Origin: Sorangium sp025924095
GTDB taxonomy: Bacteria; Myxococcota_A; Polyangia; Polyangiales; Polyangiaceae
Length of the DNA stretch: 64,000 nucleotides
Direction of reading: 5' to 3'
Assembly (NCBI RefSeq): GCF_051521505.1
Contig: NZ_CP150356.1
Location: forward strand, 10,788,001-10,852,000
The position numbers were made by a program, and so were the translations under genes. Every line of letters starts with the position of its first letter. The first letter of the stretch is position 1. This document shows positions 8,581 to 16,485 of the stretch, piece by piece. The notes below the pieces were generated by a model that saw nothing but the letters and a program-made list of their open reading frames with translations, was not told the origin of the DNA and did not search any database.

Positions 8581-9062
8581 CGCGGACACCTGGACGAGCC
8601 GCCGAGCCGCAGTGCGCCAGGCCCGCCTGGCACGCACCGCAGCGCAGCAGCGGCCGGGCACAGCGAAGAGCGCCCGGACCGAGGCGCCTCGACCCCCAGT
8701 GCAGCCCGACCGGGCTGGATGTCAGGCAGACCACAACGTAGGCTGCGCGACCCTGCCTCGAAGCTGAGATCGTTCGCCAGGATTCCGCCCTGATCGCGAT
8801 CCGGCGATGAGGACGAGCGGTCGATGGGCCTGCTCGACGGCCGGCAGGGTCTGCAGGACCGTTGTACGCCCGCGAGGACGATCGATTTATAGAACTTTTC
8901 CGCCCAGGGCCGGCCGCCCACCACCGGCTCGCCGTCCGCGGTGCGAAGGTCCGGGCCGCTCCGATGCAGCCGGACACCCTGGGCCAGGGTGGGACCTAGT
9001 TGCGAGAGGTGCTGCTTGTGCAGCTTGTGCTCGGCCGAGATCTGCGTGCTAGCATCTCTGTT
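8581..9062. other. 482-base interval without a confident gene
   Basis: No forward gene is visible between the transpeptidase gene and the small ORF. On the minus strand a frame across roughly 8870-9050 gives a less compositionally biased stretch (for example GGRPWAEKFYKSIVLAGVQ) with no start, Shine-Dalgarno or recognised family, so at most it is a gene remnant. The right end holds the first copy of a TTGTGCAG repeat and a TAGCAT box next to the following small gene. Confidence 0.35.
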
Positions 9063-9077
9063 GTGCAGGTTGTGCTC
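9016..9077 (+). repeat. pair of 17-bp near-identical direct repeats at a putative promoter
   Basis: TTGTGCAGCTTGTGCTC (9016-9032) and TTGTGCAGGTTGTGCTC (9061-9077) differ at one base and lie 45 bases apart. They flank a TAGCAT box (9050-9055), and the second overlaps the proposed GTG start of the small gene. A related 13-mer occurs just after ftsK at 30589-30601. Spacing and position suggest a regulator site, but this is unproved. Confidence 0.45.
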
Positions 9078-9314
9078 CGCAAGCTCGGCCGGGGATCGCG
9101 CGCAGTCGTTGGCCGGCTCGTCCGTGCACCACGGAAAGGCTCGGTCATCGTCATCGAGTTCTCCGACGGAATGCATGAATACGTGACGACGCCGGTCAAG
9201 CGCGTATTGCGGCTCGCCGGGCGCGAAGTCTTCTACATAGAGACCGTGAACTCCCGGTACCGCCTCGAGGTGCGCGGCCGCGAGGTCGCGCTGGACGGCG
9301 CGGTCGGCGGCTGA
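9063..9314 (+). CDS. small conserved-looking hypothetical protein
   Basis: From GTG 9063 it gives 83 residues; the open frame extends back to TTG 9000. The C-terminal half, from GSVIVIEFSDGMHEYVTTPV onward, has strongly codon-like base use and an alternating beta pattern ending in a Gly tail. The first 20 residues are basic. The fold looks like a small all-beta RNA- or DNA-binding type, but no family is recognised. GTG 9063 lies seven bases after a TAGCAT box, which would make the message nearly leaderless and fits the absence of a Shine-Dalgarno. Existence is likely; the start is uncertain. Confidence 0.55.
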   Translation: MQVVLRKLGRGSRAVVGRLVRAPRKGSVIVIEFSDGMHEYVTTPVKRVLRLAGREVFYIETVNSRYRLEVRGREVALDGAVGG

Positions 9315-9619
9315 GCGCGGCCGGATGCGCCGGGAGCCGCGCGGATCCCGCGTCGAGGTAACGCCCGCAGCCCCTGCGCCCTGCGAACCAGGGCTCGCCA
9401 ACGGACGGCCCGACGGAGCGCCGTACTGCACACTCGTCTAGCGCAAGAACTGCGTTTTCGAGCGCATTGCCCCTTGCGCTTCCATTCGCTCTTGGGCAGA
9501 GTCCCGCTCCCTTTGAGGGGCCCCGCGGTAGGCCATCCACCGGTGCAGGATGGGGCTCGCCTGGCGAGCTGTCGTCACGATGCCGCGCCCGCGCCCCGAC
9601 CGTGAGGAGATTGAAGCAG
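9315..9619. other. 305-base leader region with nested inverted repeats
   Basis: No gene is seen. Positions 9441-9447 (GCGCAAG) pair with 9473-9479 (CTTGCGC), and inside that 9451-9454 (TGCG) pairs with 9463-9466 (CGCA), giving a two-helix stem. A second perfect hairpin, GCTCGCC at 9555-9561 with GGCGAGC at 9563-9569, lies 50 bases before the next start. This looks like a structured 5' leader of the 59-residue basic protein gene. Confidence 0.4.
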
Positions 9620-9799
9620 ATGGGCAAGCGCGATCGCCGCCAGTCGATGAAGATGAAGCGCCGCAAGGCGCAGACGGCCAAGAAGGAGCGCGCCAAGCGC
9701 AGCAAGCTGTCGCGGGCCACGACCGAGGTCGCCGGCAAGGCGAAGAAGCCCCGCGCCTCCAAGGGCGCCGCTCCCGCGAGCCCTTCCCCGGCTTCTTGA
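9620..9799 (+). CDS. 59-residue highly basic protein
   Basis: ATG 9620 follows a GAGGAGA Shine-Dalgarno (9604-9610) with good spacing, which decides this start over the longer frame from 9467. The N-terminal two thirds are dense in Lys/Arg (MGKRDRRQSMKMKRRKAQ...), the rest is Ala/Ser/Pro/Lys like an H1-type tail. Ribosomal-protein-like or nucleoid-binding roles are both possible. It is preceded by two stem-loops in its leader. No family is recognised. Confidence 0.7.
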   Translation: MGKRDRRQSMKMKRRKAQTAKKERAKRSKLSRATTEVAGKAKKPRASKGAAPASPSPAS

Positions 9800-9930
9800 C
9801 GGGTGCATGGCCGGTTCGCCGGCCACACGCGGGGCCGCCGCTGCGGGGCGGCCCGAGCGATCACCGACACCCCGCCCGCGCCGCGCTGACCCAGCGCGCG
9901 GCCTAGAGTCGCCCGGTCCAGCGGCGGCGC

Positions 9931-10431
9931 TCACTCATCACGAATGACACGCGTGTGAAGGCTCAGGCCGGGTTGCCGGCCCGGGTCGCTCGCCGCCTCG
10001 CCGGCTGCCTTCTCCTTCGGCGGGGGCTCGCCGAGGAGCCCGGTGTCGCCGTGTCGTCGCTCCTCGCCGACCAGCTCCCAGTGGCCTCGCTCGTCGCGCC
10101 AGCGCTGCGCGACCCGGGTGGTGTGGACCGTGGCCTCGTCGTTCCGCAGCCAGAGGACATCGAGGTAGACCTCGGCCTCGTCGCGCTGGGTCATCTCGAA
10201 GCCGCCGAACTCCACGTCGACGACCCGCAGGCGCGTGCCCCAGTCGGCGTGGCGGCTCATGAAGTCCTGGCGCGCCTTCGACCCGACGCGCTCGAGCGCG
10301 ACATCCATGCGGCCGAACCGGGCCGCCGTGTTCATCTCGAGCGCCGCCTCGGTGAGGCGCTGGGAGCTGCTCGGGACGATGCCGCAGCCGGCGAGGTGGA
10401 CGAGGCTCAGGGCGAGGAGGAAGCGGCGCAT
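9931..10431 (-). CDS. putative lipoprotein of unknown function
   Basis: 166 residues with a type II signal: MRRFLLALSLVHLAGC, Cys16 as the acylation site. The mature domain (LTEAALEMNTAARFGRMDVALERV... then RVVDVEFGGFEMTQRDEAEVYLDVLWLR) reads as helices followed by beta strands, reminiscent of NTF2-like folds. It ends in a charged Pro/Lys tail. It is the last gene of a leftward series with the protease/beta-barrel gene (60-base gap) and the PilZ gene, so a role with the outer-membrane neighbour is plausible. Confidence 0.75.
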   Translation of the reverse strand: MRRFLLALSLVHLAGCGIVPSSSQRLTEAALEMNTAARFGRMDVALERVGSKARQDFMSRHADWGTRLRVVDVEFGGFEMTQRDEAEVYLDVLWLRNDEATVHTTRVAQRWRDERGHWELVGEERRHGDTGLLGEPPPKEKAAGEAASDPGRQPGLSLHTRVIRDE

Positions 10432-10490
10432 GGCCGAGCACCGTGGGCGAAGGGGTCGGCACGGGCAAAGTTTCCGGCCGGGCGCGGCGC

Positions 10491-13400
10491 TCAGAACGAG
10501 TTCGTCGCGACGAAGTAGAGCTGGCCACCGGGGATCGCGAGCGGGCTCAGGCCGTACGCGTACCCGAAGCGCAGCTGCGAAGAGAGGACGTACCCGAGCG
10601 TCAGGCTCAGCCACACCTCGCCGCCGATCGAGGTGTGCAGCTGGGGCGAGTAGAGCAGGCTCTTCTGCGTGAAGAGCGCGAGGTCGTCCGTCTCGAAGCG
10701 GTTGAATGCGCCGCCGTGGTCGAGGAAGAGGCTCGCGTCGATGCGGCGCAGGTAGAGCGGCAGCGTCGAGAGGCCGCGATCGGGCTGCAGGAGGGGCACG
10801 CGGTACTCGAACGTCTGCGAGAAGTACGAGCGACCCGCCATCACGCCCGGCGCATAGCCGCGGAGCGTGAACGAGCTATTCGTGACCCCGGTGAGCAGGG
10901 TGTCGACGAGCGTGAGGTTCTCGAGATCGTACCCGCCGACCGCGTAGGTGGCGCCGCGAGGGAAGTTGCCGCCGGAGACCGCCCCGGCGACGCGGAATGC
11001 GAGGGTGTGGTCGCCTGACCAGGGCATCGCGACGTACGCGCTGAGGGCCGTCGAGAACGCGTAGGTCGTATAGCTGCTGGCCGTCTCCGGGCCGGCGTAA
11101 TCGAGGCCAGCGTTGAGCGAGAGCCCGCGCGACGCGCCGGCAGCGTCGATCGAGCCCTCGGCGTTCGAGAACCCGTAGCCGAGGTGCGCGAGGTTCAGCG
11201 TGCCCTGCGGCGGGAGGACGGTCCGGGGCGCGTACGGGTCAAGCTTGTTGCCGATGGGGAGCTGCCCCTTGAAGGCGACGCTGCTGAACGATGCGCTCAG
11301 GTTCTGCCGCGAGAACTCGCCGCGGATCGGGTAGCTGACGCCCGAGACGATCCCGATCGATCGCTCGTCGTAGGTGACGTTGCGGCCGTTGATGCGGTAG
11401 CCGCTGCGCGGCGACATGGCGTAGTACGCGCGGACGCCGAGATCGATGGGCAATCGCCCGTAAGTGTACCCGAAGAGGACGGTCGGGGCCGGCGCGTCCG
11501 GCTGCACGGTGAGCTCGCCGAAGACCCCGTGGCGACCGACGATGTCGGAGCCGGTCACGCTCACGGTCAGCGCGTTCGATCCATAGCTCCCGGGCGCGTA
11601 GTCGAGCGTGATCGCGCGCGGCGCGAGCGTCGGAAACGGGCTGTAGGGGGAGCGCTCGAGCCGCACCGCCGAGGGCTCGGTCGCGGGATCGGGGCGGTCG
11701 GTCGGGGGCGGCGGCGCCGGGAGGAAGCGCGCCGGGTCGAGCGGCATGACGAAGAGATCGTGGCCGCGGGAGGTATATCCGACATAGACAAGTGTCTTTC
11801 CATCGGGGCTGATCGCCGGATGGAAGGCCCCGAGTCTGACGTTGGTGACCTGCCGCAGCGTGCCGGCCGAGAGCGCGTAGGCGTAGACGTTCTGGATGCC
11901 GGTGCGGTCGGAGGTGAAATAAAGCGTCTCGCCGTCGGGCGACCAGACCGGGCTCATCTCGGTGGCGCGATCGCGCGTCACCTGGCGGTAGCTGCCGGTG
12001 GCGACGTCCACCACGCGGATGTCGCGGTAGCCGCCGGCGGTCCAGACGCTGTAGGCGAGGCGCTTGCCGTCGGGAGAGAACGACGGGGAGTAGGCCTGCT
12101 CGAAGCGGGCGCTCGGCACGAGATCGCGCCGCTCCGAGAGGGCGCCGTCCCGGGAGAGCCGCGCGATCTCCAGGTAGCGGGTGCCCTTGCTGTTGAGCGA
12201 GAAGGCGACGAGATCTCCGGTCGGGCTCACGTCGGGGGCCGAGGAGCGGAGGCCGCGCGTCAGCCGGCGCCGCGCGGGCTCGTCGCCGTCGGGCGCCTCC
12301 TCGCCGCGCGGAAGGAAGACCAGGTCGTGACGATAGTACTGATTGCGCCACGGCATGAGGGCCGTGAAGATCAGGTCGCCGGCCGGCGTGAACGCCGGTC
12401 GCGAGGCCGCGTTGGTGCGCGCGACAAGCGCCTCCTGGCGCTCGGCCCCGGGCGCAGGCGCGGCGAGCGAGAGGCGGTAGATGCCGGGGCGGGCGCGGCC
12501 GTCGTCGCGGAAGTAGACGATCTCGTCCGCCGCGGTCCGGCGCGCGACGGGCGGAACGAACCGCGGGTAGTAGACGGTGCGGCCGTGATGGGTGAGCCGC
12601 GTGCCTTCGCGGAGACCGCGCGCCTCGACGGCCGCCATCTGCTCCCGGTAGAGCCCGCGGAGGTGGTCCTTCCAGCCCTCGTAGAGCTCGACGTAGGTCT
12701 TGCCGGTCACACGGCGGATGGCGCGGTTGATCCCCCACGGGATGATCGACGCGCCGTAGTCGGCGGAGACGGCGCGCATCGTGTTGGGCCCGTAGACGTC
12801 GATGATCCAGCCCAGGAACCTCGATCCGTAGAGGTACCAGAGGGTGCCCTGCGGCCAGCGGAACGGGGAGCTCGAGATCTGATCGAGCCCCGCGATGTTG
12901 TCCTCGAGCACGTCGGCGCGCAGGTACATGTCGAACGTGGTCGAGCGCATCCGGCCGCCGGTCGTGTGGTTGCTCTCGCTCACGACGGCGAGCCCCTCGA
13001 TGATCCACCGCGGCTGCACCTGGTTCGGCGAGAACGACTTGCCCACGATCGCGTTCAGGATCGCGGGGATCCCGGAGGTGTTGTCGAGGTGCGCGATGTG
13101 CGTGAACTCGTGCGTGAGCAGGTCGAGGTACCAGTCGTCGTAGTCGCCGAGCGTCGACATGTCCTCGGGCCCCGACACGAGGAGGTGGATCGCGTTGTAG
13201 GGGAGCGTGCCGGCCGATCCGTTCGCGATCTCCGAGTCGTCGGTGATCACGATCTCGGTGCGGCCCTGCGGGGCGTAGCCGAGCGTGTGCTCGACGCGCC
13301 CGTAGATCGTCTCGGCGAGCGAGGCGATGCGCGCCGCGACGGGCTCGAGGCCCTGCGGATGGTGCACGCGGAAATGCGCGGTCTCGAAGGTCCAGAACGC

Positions 13401-13541
13401 GAGATCGGGGTCGCCTGTCGCCCGGGCGGGACGCGGCGCGAGGAGCAGCAGCGCCGCAAGGGCGACGGCGGAGAGGACGGAGGCTACGCGGTGGAGCGGC
13501 CGGCTCGCTCGCGAGCCGGGGCGCGCGTTAAAACGGTTCAC
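10491..13541 (-). CDS. exported gluzincin-like peptidase / TolB-type propeller / BamA-type beta-barrel fusion
   Basis: A 1016-residue outer-membrane protein. Residues 1-41 are a signal peptide (ARPAR-A). Residues about 50-290 hold a peptidase-MA-like domain with H144-E-F-T-H148 and the downstream W-I-I-E182-G-L-A, the usual zinc ligand set. Residues about 330-620 contain repeated SPDG-type blades (FSPDGKRLAYSVW, WSPDGETLYFTSD, ISPDGKTLVYVGY) of a TolB/PD40 propeller. From about 660 to the end it is a D15/BamA-like 16-strand-type beta-barrel ending in Phe, the recognition residue for barrel assembly. A periplasmic or surface protease tethered to its own barrel is an attractive reading. It lies 24 bases after the PilZ gene. 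Confidence 0.85.
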   Translation of the reverse strand: MNRFNARPGSRASRPLHRVASVLSAVALAALLLLAPRPARATGDPDLAFWTFETAHFRVHHPQGLEPVAARIASLAETIYGRVEHTLGYAPQGRTEIVITDDSEIANGSAGTLPYNAIHLLVSGPEDMSTLGDYDDWYLDLLTHEFTHIAHLDNTSGIPAILNAIVGKSFSPNQVQPRWIIEGLAVVSESNHTTGGRMRSTTFDMYLRADVLEDNIAGLDQISSSPFRWPQGTLWYLYGSRFLGWIIDVYGPNTMRAVSADYGASIIPWGINRAIRRVTGKTYVELYEGWKDHLRGLYREQMAAVEARGLREGTRLTHHGRTVYYPRFVPPVARRTAADEIVYFRDDGRARPGIYRLSLAAPAPGAERQEALVARTNAASRPAFTPAGDLIFTALMPWRNQYYRHDLVFLPRGEEAPDGDEPARRRLTRGLRSSAPDVSPTGDLVAFSLNSKGTRYLEIARLSRDGALSERRDLVPSARFEQAYSPSFSPDGKRLAYSVWTAGGYRDIRVVDVATGSYRQVTRDRATEMSPVWSPDGETLYFTSDRTGIQNVYAYALSAGTLRQVTNVRLGAFHPAISPDGKTLVYVGYTSRGHDLFVMPLDPARFLPAPPPPTDRPDPATEPSAVRLERSPYSPFPTLAPRAITLDYAPGSYGSNALTVSVTGSDIVGRHGVFGELTVQPDAPAPTVLFGYTYGRLPIDLGVRAYYAMSPRSGYRINGRNVTYDERSIGIVSGVSYPIRGEFSRQNLSASFSSVAFKGQLPIGNKLDPYAPRTVLPPQGTLNLAHLGYGFSNAEGSIDAAGASRGLSLNAGLDYAGPETASSYTTYAFSTALSAYVAMPWSGDHTLAFRVAGAVSGGNFPRGATYAVGGYDLENLTLVDTLLTGVTNSSFTLRGYAPGVMAGRSYFSQTFEYRVPLLQPDRGLSTLPLYLRRIDASLFLDHGGAFNRFETDDLALFTQKSLLYSPQLHTSIGGEVWLSLTLGYVLSSQLRFGYAYGLSPLAIPGGQLYFVATNSF

Positions 13542-13565
13542 CAGGATCGAGGCGACGTTGCGGCG

Positions 13566-14534
13566 TCAGAGGTCGTCGTAGAAGAGCGGCTCCCTGTTGC
13601 GCGTGAACCGGGAGACGAGCTGGCGGCCCTCCGCCGAGATCTGCGTGATCCGGGCGCCAAAGCCCGGCTCGGCCGAGTCCTTCGAGCCGCCGGCCTCGCG
13701 CGTCCACCGGACCGCCGCCAGCGCGGTGAACTCGTAGTCGCCCGGCAGGCGGACACGCAGGCTCACGACGGAGCCGGTCGGCGGGATCTTGTAGGTCGCA
13801 ACGAAGATGCCGCCGTGCTCGATGACGTCGTTGCCAGCTAGGCCCTTGTAAAAATTCGACGGGGTCAAAGCGCCGAGCTCGACGTCGACAACGGCAGCGG
13901 GCGTGCGGTTGTCAACCGACGGCTGCGTGGCCTGGGGCGGCGGTGCTCGGTGCGCGTCCGCAGCCGGGCGGGAGGCGGCGGGGCGAGCGGGCGGGGCGGG
14001 CGCCGGTGCATGCCGTGACGGCTGCGGCGAGGGCAGCGTCTGCTGGAGGGGCACAGGGGCGGCCACCGCGACAGGCGGCGGTGCCACGGGCGCAGGGGCG
14101 GCCACCGCGACGGGCGGCGGTGCCACCGCGACGGGCGGCGGTGCCACCGCGACGGGCGGCGGTGCCACCGCGACGGGCGCAGGGGCGGCCACCGGAGCCG
14201 GCGCTGGCGCGCCGGCAGCCTGCGCTCTGCTCAGCGCGTGCACCTTGCTCAGCGAGGAGGCGACGTGCTCCATCAACACGTCGACCACCGGATCCGCCAC
14301 CGTGATCCTCTGCAGGCGGTTCAGGACGTCGCGCACATGGCCTAACGCGATCTCGCTGCCGTCGAGGGTCTGCCCCCCGGAGCGCTCGACGCGATGCATG
14401 ATGCCCATCGCCTGCGCAATCGGTTCGGCGAGCGCCTCGATTTCCGGCGACACTCCCCCGTTCGACTGGAGCGCATTGAGCGCCGATGCAAGCAGTTCGC
14501 GGGCGCTTTTCGCAAGCTGCGCGGGTTCCGACAT
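13566..14534 (-). CDS. PilZ-domain protein of the myxobacterial TIGR02266 type
   Basis: 322 residues. Residues 1-105 are helical and polar. Residues about 107-215 are a Pro/Ala/Val linker containing 21-bp repeats. The C-terminal 110 residues (NFYKGLAGNDVIEHGGIFVA ... GSVVSLRVRLPGDYEFTALAAVRW ... GFGARITQIS) fit a PilZ fold. The canonical c-di-GMP R-x3-R and D/N-x-S-x2-G motifs are not clear, so nucleotide binding is uncertain. GGAGGATTC precedes the ATG, and an 8-bp inverted repeat (14555-14578) lies just upstream. It is the first gene of the run leading to the protease/barrel and lipoprotein genes. Confidence 0.85.
   Translation of the reverse strand: MSEPAQLAKSARELLASALNALQSNGGVSPEIEALAEPIAQAMGIMHRVERSGGQTLDGSEIALGHVRDVLNRLQRITVADPVVDVLMEHVASSLSKVHALSRAQAAGAPAPAPVAAPAPVAVAPPPVAVAPPPVAVAPPPVAVAAPAPVAPPPVAVAAPVPLQQTLPSPQPSRHAPAPAPPARPAASRPAADAHRAPPPQATQPSVDNRTPAAVVDVELGALTPSNFYKGLAGNDVIEHGGIFVATYKIPPTGSVVSLRVRLPGDYEFTALAAVRWTREAGGSKDSAEPGFGARITQISAEGRQLVSRFTRNREPLFYDDL
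14101..14178 (-). repeat. 21-bp tandem repeat encoding the PilZ-protein linker
   Basis: Exact 21-base units begin at 14101, 14122 and 14143, with a partial fourth from 14164. Each encodes seven residues of the type A-P-P-P-V-A-V, so unit gain or loss stays in frame. Confidence 0.9.
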
Positions 14535-14554
14535 GAATCCTCCGAGGGGCGCAT

Positions 14555-14578
14555 CCTACGCGGTCGCGCGCGCGTAGG
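14555..14578. promoter_or_regulatory. 8-bp inverted repeat upstream of the PilZ operon
   Basis: CCTACGCG (14555-14562) and CGCGTAGG (14571-14578) pair perfectly around an 8-base gap, about 20 bases upstream of the PilZ start codon on the minus strand. It may be an operator or a hairpin in the 5' leader. Confidence 0.4.
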
Positions 14579-14659
14579 TTCAGGATTCGATGGCCCGCGC
14601 GCCGACCAGGCGACCCCGCCGGCGCCACGGCCGCCCGCCGAGCGCGCCCCGGCCGGCGG

Positions 14660-15649
14660 TCACCCGCTCGGCGCGCCCGATGCGCCCGACGAAACGAGCG
14701 CCGCGAGCTCTCCCGCCGACGCCGGCTCGCCATCGATCTCCCCCTCCAGCAGCGCGACGGCCGTGTCGCCGGTCCGCACGAGGACCACCCCGCCCTCAGC
14801 GACCGCCTCGCCCGGCGCGAGCGCCTCGGGGAACCTCGGCGCCGGCGCGGCCCGCAGGACGATGACGCAGGCGCCCTCGATCTCGGTCCACGCCCCCGGC
14901 GCCGGGGCGAGGGCGCGGATGTGCCGCAGCACGCGCTCCGTCGGCCAGGACCAGCAGATGGCGCACGCCTCGTCGTCCGGCGCGGGCGCCTCCGTCGCGA
15001 GCGCCGGATCCTGGGCGAACCCCGCCACCTCCTCGCCGCGCGCGAACCGGGCGACCGTGCGTCGCAGGACGCGCAGGCTCGGCCGGTCCAGGGCGCGGGC
15101 GAGCTGCCACGCGGTCCACGCCGGATCGATGAGGAGCCTCTCCTGCTCCAGGATGTCGCCTGTGTCGTACTCCGCCTCGATCCGGTGCGCCGTGACGCCG
15201 CTCTCGGCGTCGCCCGAGGCGATCGCCCAGAAGGTGGGATCCGGCCCGCGATGACGCGGGAGCAGGGAGGGATGCACGCCGATGCCGCCGAGCCGCGCCG
15301 CCGTCACGAGCGACATCGGCAGGCGCGTGGTCCAGAACCAGCTGACGAGGAGGTCGGGCGCGAGCGCCTCGACGCGCGACCCGAGCTCGGGGCGCTCGAC
15401 GTCGGGGCGCAGGAGGAGGCGCGCGCCGAAGACCCGTCGGGCGCGGCGGAGCCCCACCGCGTCGGCGCGGCTGATCGCGGCGAGGACGATCTCGTGGCCG
15501 TCGCCGTGGAGCAGCAGCGCGGCCAGCGGGAGGCCGAAAAAGACGACCCGGAGAGGACGCTCGCCCGGGCGTCGGCCGAAAAGTTTTCCGTGTCCGAGCA
15601 GGCTGATAGGTGAAGGGTCCGATGGCGGCGCCCCCTCCGCAAGGCTCAT
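14660..15649 (-). CDS. methionyl-tRNA/nucleotide formyltransferase-family protein with altered active site
   Basis: About 329 residues. The N-terminal domain is a Rossmann-type formyltransferase with the signature HPSLLPRHRGPDP (126-138) and DTGDI (162-166), containing the family's His126 and Asp162. The catalytic Asn that normally sits two residues before this His (N-x-H) is Gly124. The C-terminal third resembles an OB-like Fmt domain (FPEALAPGEAV). Because of the Asn change and a divergent sequence it is probably not the housekeeping fmt; it may transfer another one-carbon group or be inactive. The start is uncertain: ATG 15649 overlaps the 5' end of the divergent ftsE gene. Confidence 0.7.
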   Translation of the reverse strand: MSLAEGAPPSDPSPISLLGHGKLFGRRPGERPLRVVFFGLPLAALLLHGDGHEIVLAAISRADAVGLRRARRVFGARLLLRPDVERPELGSRVEALAPDLLVSWFWTTRLPMSLVTAARLGGIGVHPSLLPRHRGPDPTFWAIASGDAESGVTAHRIEAEYDTGDILEQERLLIDPAWTAWQLARALDRPSLRVLRRTVARFARGEEVAGFAQDPALATEAPAPDDEACAICWSWPTERVLRHIRALAPAPGAWTEIEGACVIVLRAAPAPRFPEALAPGEAVAEGGVVLVRTGDTAVALLEGEIDGEPASAGELAALVSSGASGAPSG

Positions 15650-16443
15650 TTCGTCCGGCGCTCCGGCCCGGTCACCGCTACGACGCGTCCGCCGCGCGAC
15701 GGCCAATCCTCGTCTTCGAGGACGTATATAAGTCCTACCGCGCGGATCAGCCGGTGCTCCGCGGGATGTCGCTGTCGATCGAGCGGGGCGAGTTCGTGTT
15801 CATCACCGGCCCGAGCGGCTCGGGCAAGAGCACGCTCCTCCGGCTCGTGCACCGCACCGAGCGCGTCGACGACGGCCGGATCCTGTTCCTCGGCCGGGAC
15901 ATCGCGCGCCTGACCGACGCGTCGATCCCCGCGCTCCGGCGCAACATCGGCTTCGTGTTCCAGGATTTCAAGCTGGTCCCGAGCTGGACGGTCTTCGACA
16001 ACGTGGCGATCGCGCTCGAGGTGCTCGGCCTCCCGTCGCGCCTGCTGCGGACCCGGGTAGGCGAGGCGCTCGAGCGTGTCGGTCTGTCGGGGCGCGGCGG
16101 TGACCGGGCGCAGGTGCTGAGCGGCGGCGAGCAGCAGCGCGTCTCGATCGCGCGGGCGATCGTCGGGGAGCCGGCGCTGATCCTCGCGGACGAGCCCACG
16201 GGCAACCTCGACCCGCAGCTCGCGATCGATCTGCTCGGGCTGTTCGAGGACATCCACGAGATCGGCACGACGGTCCTGTTCGCGACGCACGACCGGACGC
16301 TGCTCGACGTGCGCCCGCGGCGCGTCGTGGTGCTCGACGACGGGAAGGCGACGGACGTGCCGCACGGCCTCGGGTCCGGCGGCGAGCTCGTAGGCGACGA
16401 CGACGCGGACGAGATGGACAGCGGCGTGCGCGGCGCAGCGTAG
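15622..16443 (+). CDS. ftsE: cell division ATP-binding protein FtsE
   Basis: A 273-residue ABC ATPase, the cytoplasmic partner of FtsX. Walker A is GPSGSGKS (63-70), the signature is LSGGEQQR, and Walker B is ALILADEPTGNLD. The N-terminal strand ILVFEDVYKSYRADQPVLRG is typical of FtsE. About 30 extra residues precede the core and about 25 acidic residues follow it. ATG 15622 is preferred to GTG 15610 because GGTGAAGGG lies just before it. ftsX follows after 42 bases. With FtsX it couples ATP hydrolysis to activation of septal peptidoglycan hydrolases. Confidence 0.92.
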   Translation: MAAPPPQGSFRPALRPGHRYDASAARRPILVFEDVYKSYRADQPVLRGMSLSIERGEFVFITGPSGSGKSTLLRLVHRTERVDDGRILFLGRDIARLTDASIPALRRNIGFVFQDFKLVPSWTVFDNVAIALEVLGLPSRLLRTRVGEALERVGLSGRGGDRAQVLSGGEQQRVSIARAIVGEPALILADEPTGNLDPQLAIDLLGLFEDIHEIGTTVLFATHDRTLLDVRPRRVVVLDDGKATDVPHGLGSGGELVGDDDADEMDSGVRGAA

Positions 16444-16485
16444 CGCCGAGCGCGCCGCATCATGCGACGGGGATAAGGGAACGGG

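Noticed and set aside
8624..8645. Sigma54-type -24/-12 promoter (TGGCACGCACC...)
   Set aside because: The -24 half fits, but no TTGCA-type -12 follows at the fixed spacing.
5383..8661. 1092-codon open frame on the minus strand opposite the porin and transpeptidase genes
   Set aside because: It is the antisense shadow of two well-supported genes, is dominated by Arg/Ala/Glu and has no motif or ribosome-binding site. GC-rich codon bias routinely opens such frames.
8870..9050. Gene remnant on the minus strand (WAEKFYKSIVLAGVQ-like stretch)
   Set aside because: No start, Shine-Dalgarno, family motif or flanking repeat was found. Kept only as a note in the intergenic entry.
11184..13841. 885-codon open frame on the plus strand across the protease/barrel gene
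   Set aside because: Antisense to a protein with a signal peptide, HExxH, propeller blades and barrel strands. Its own translation is compositionally extreme.
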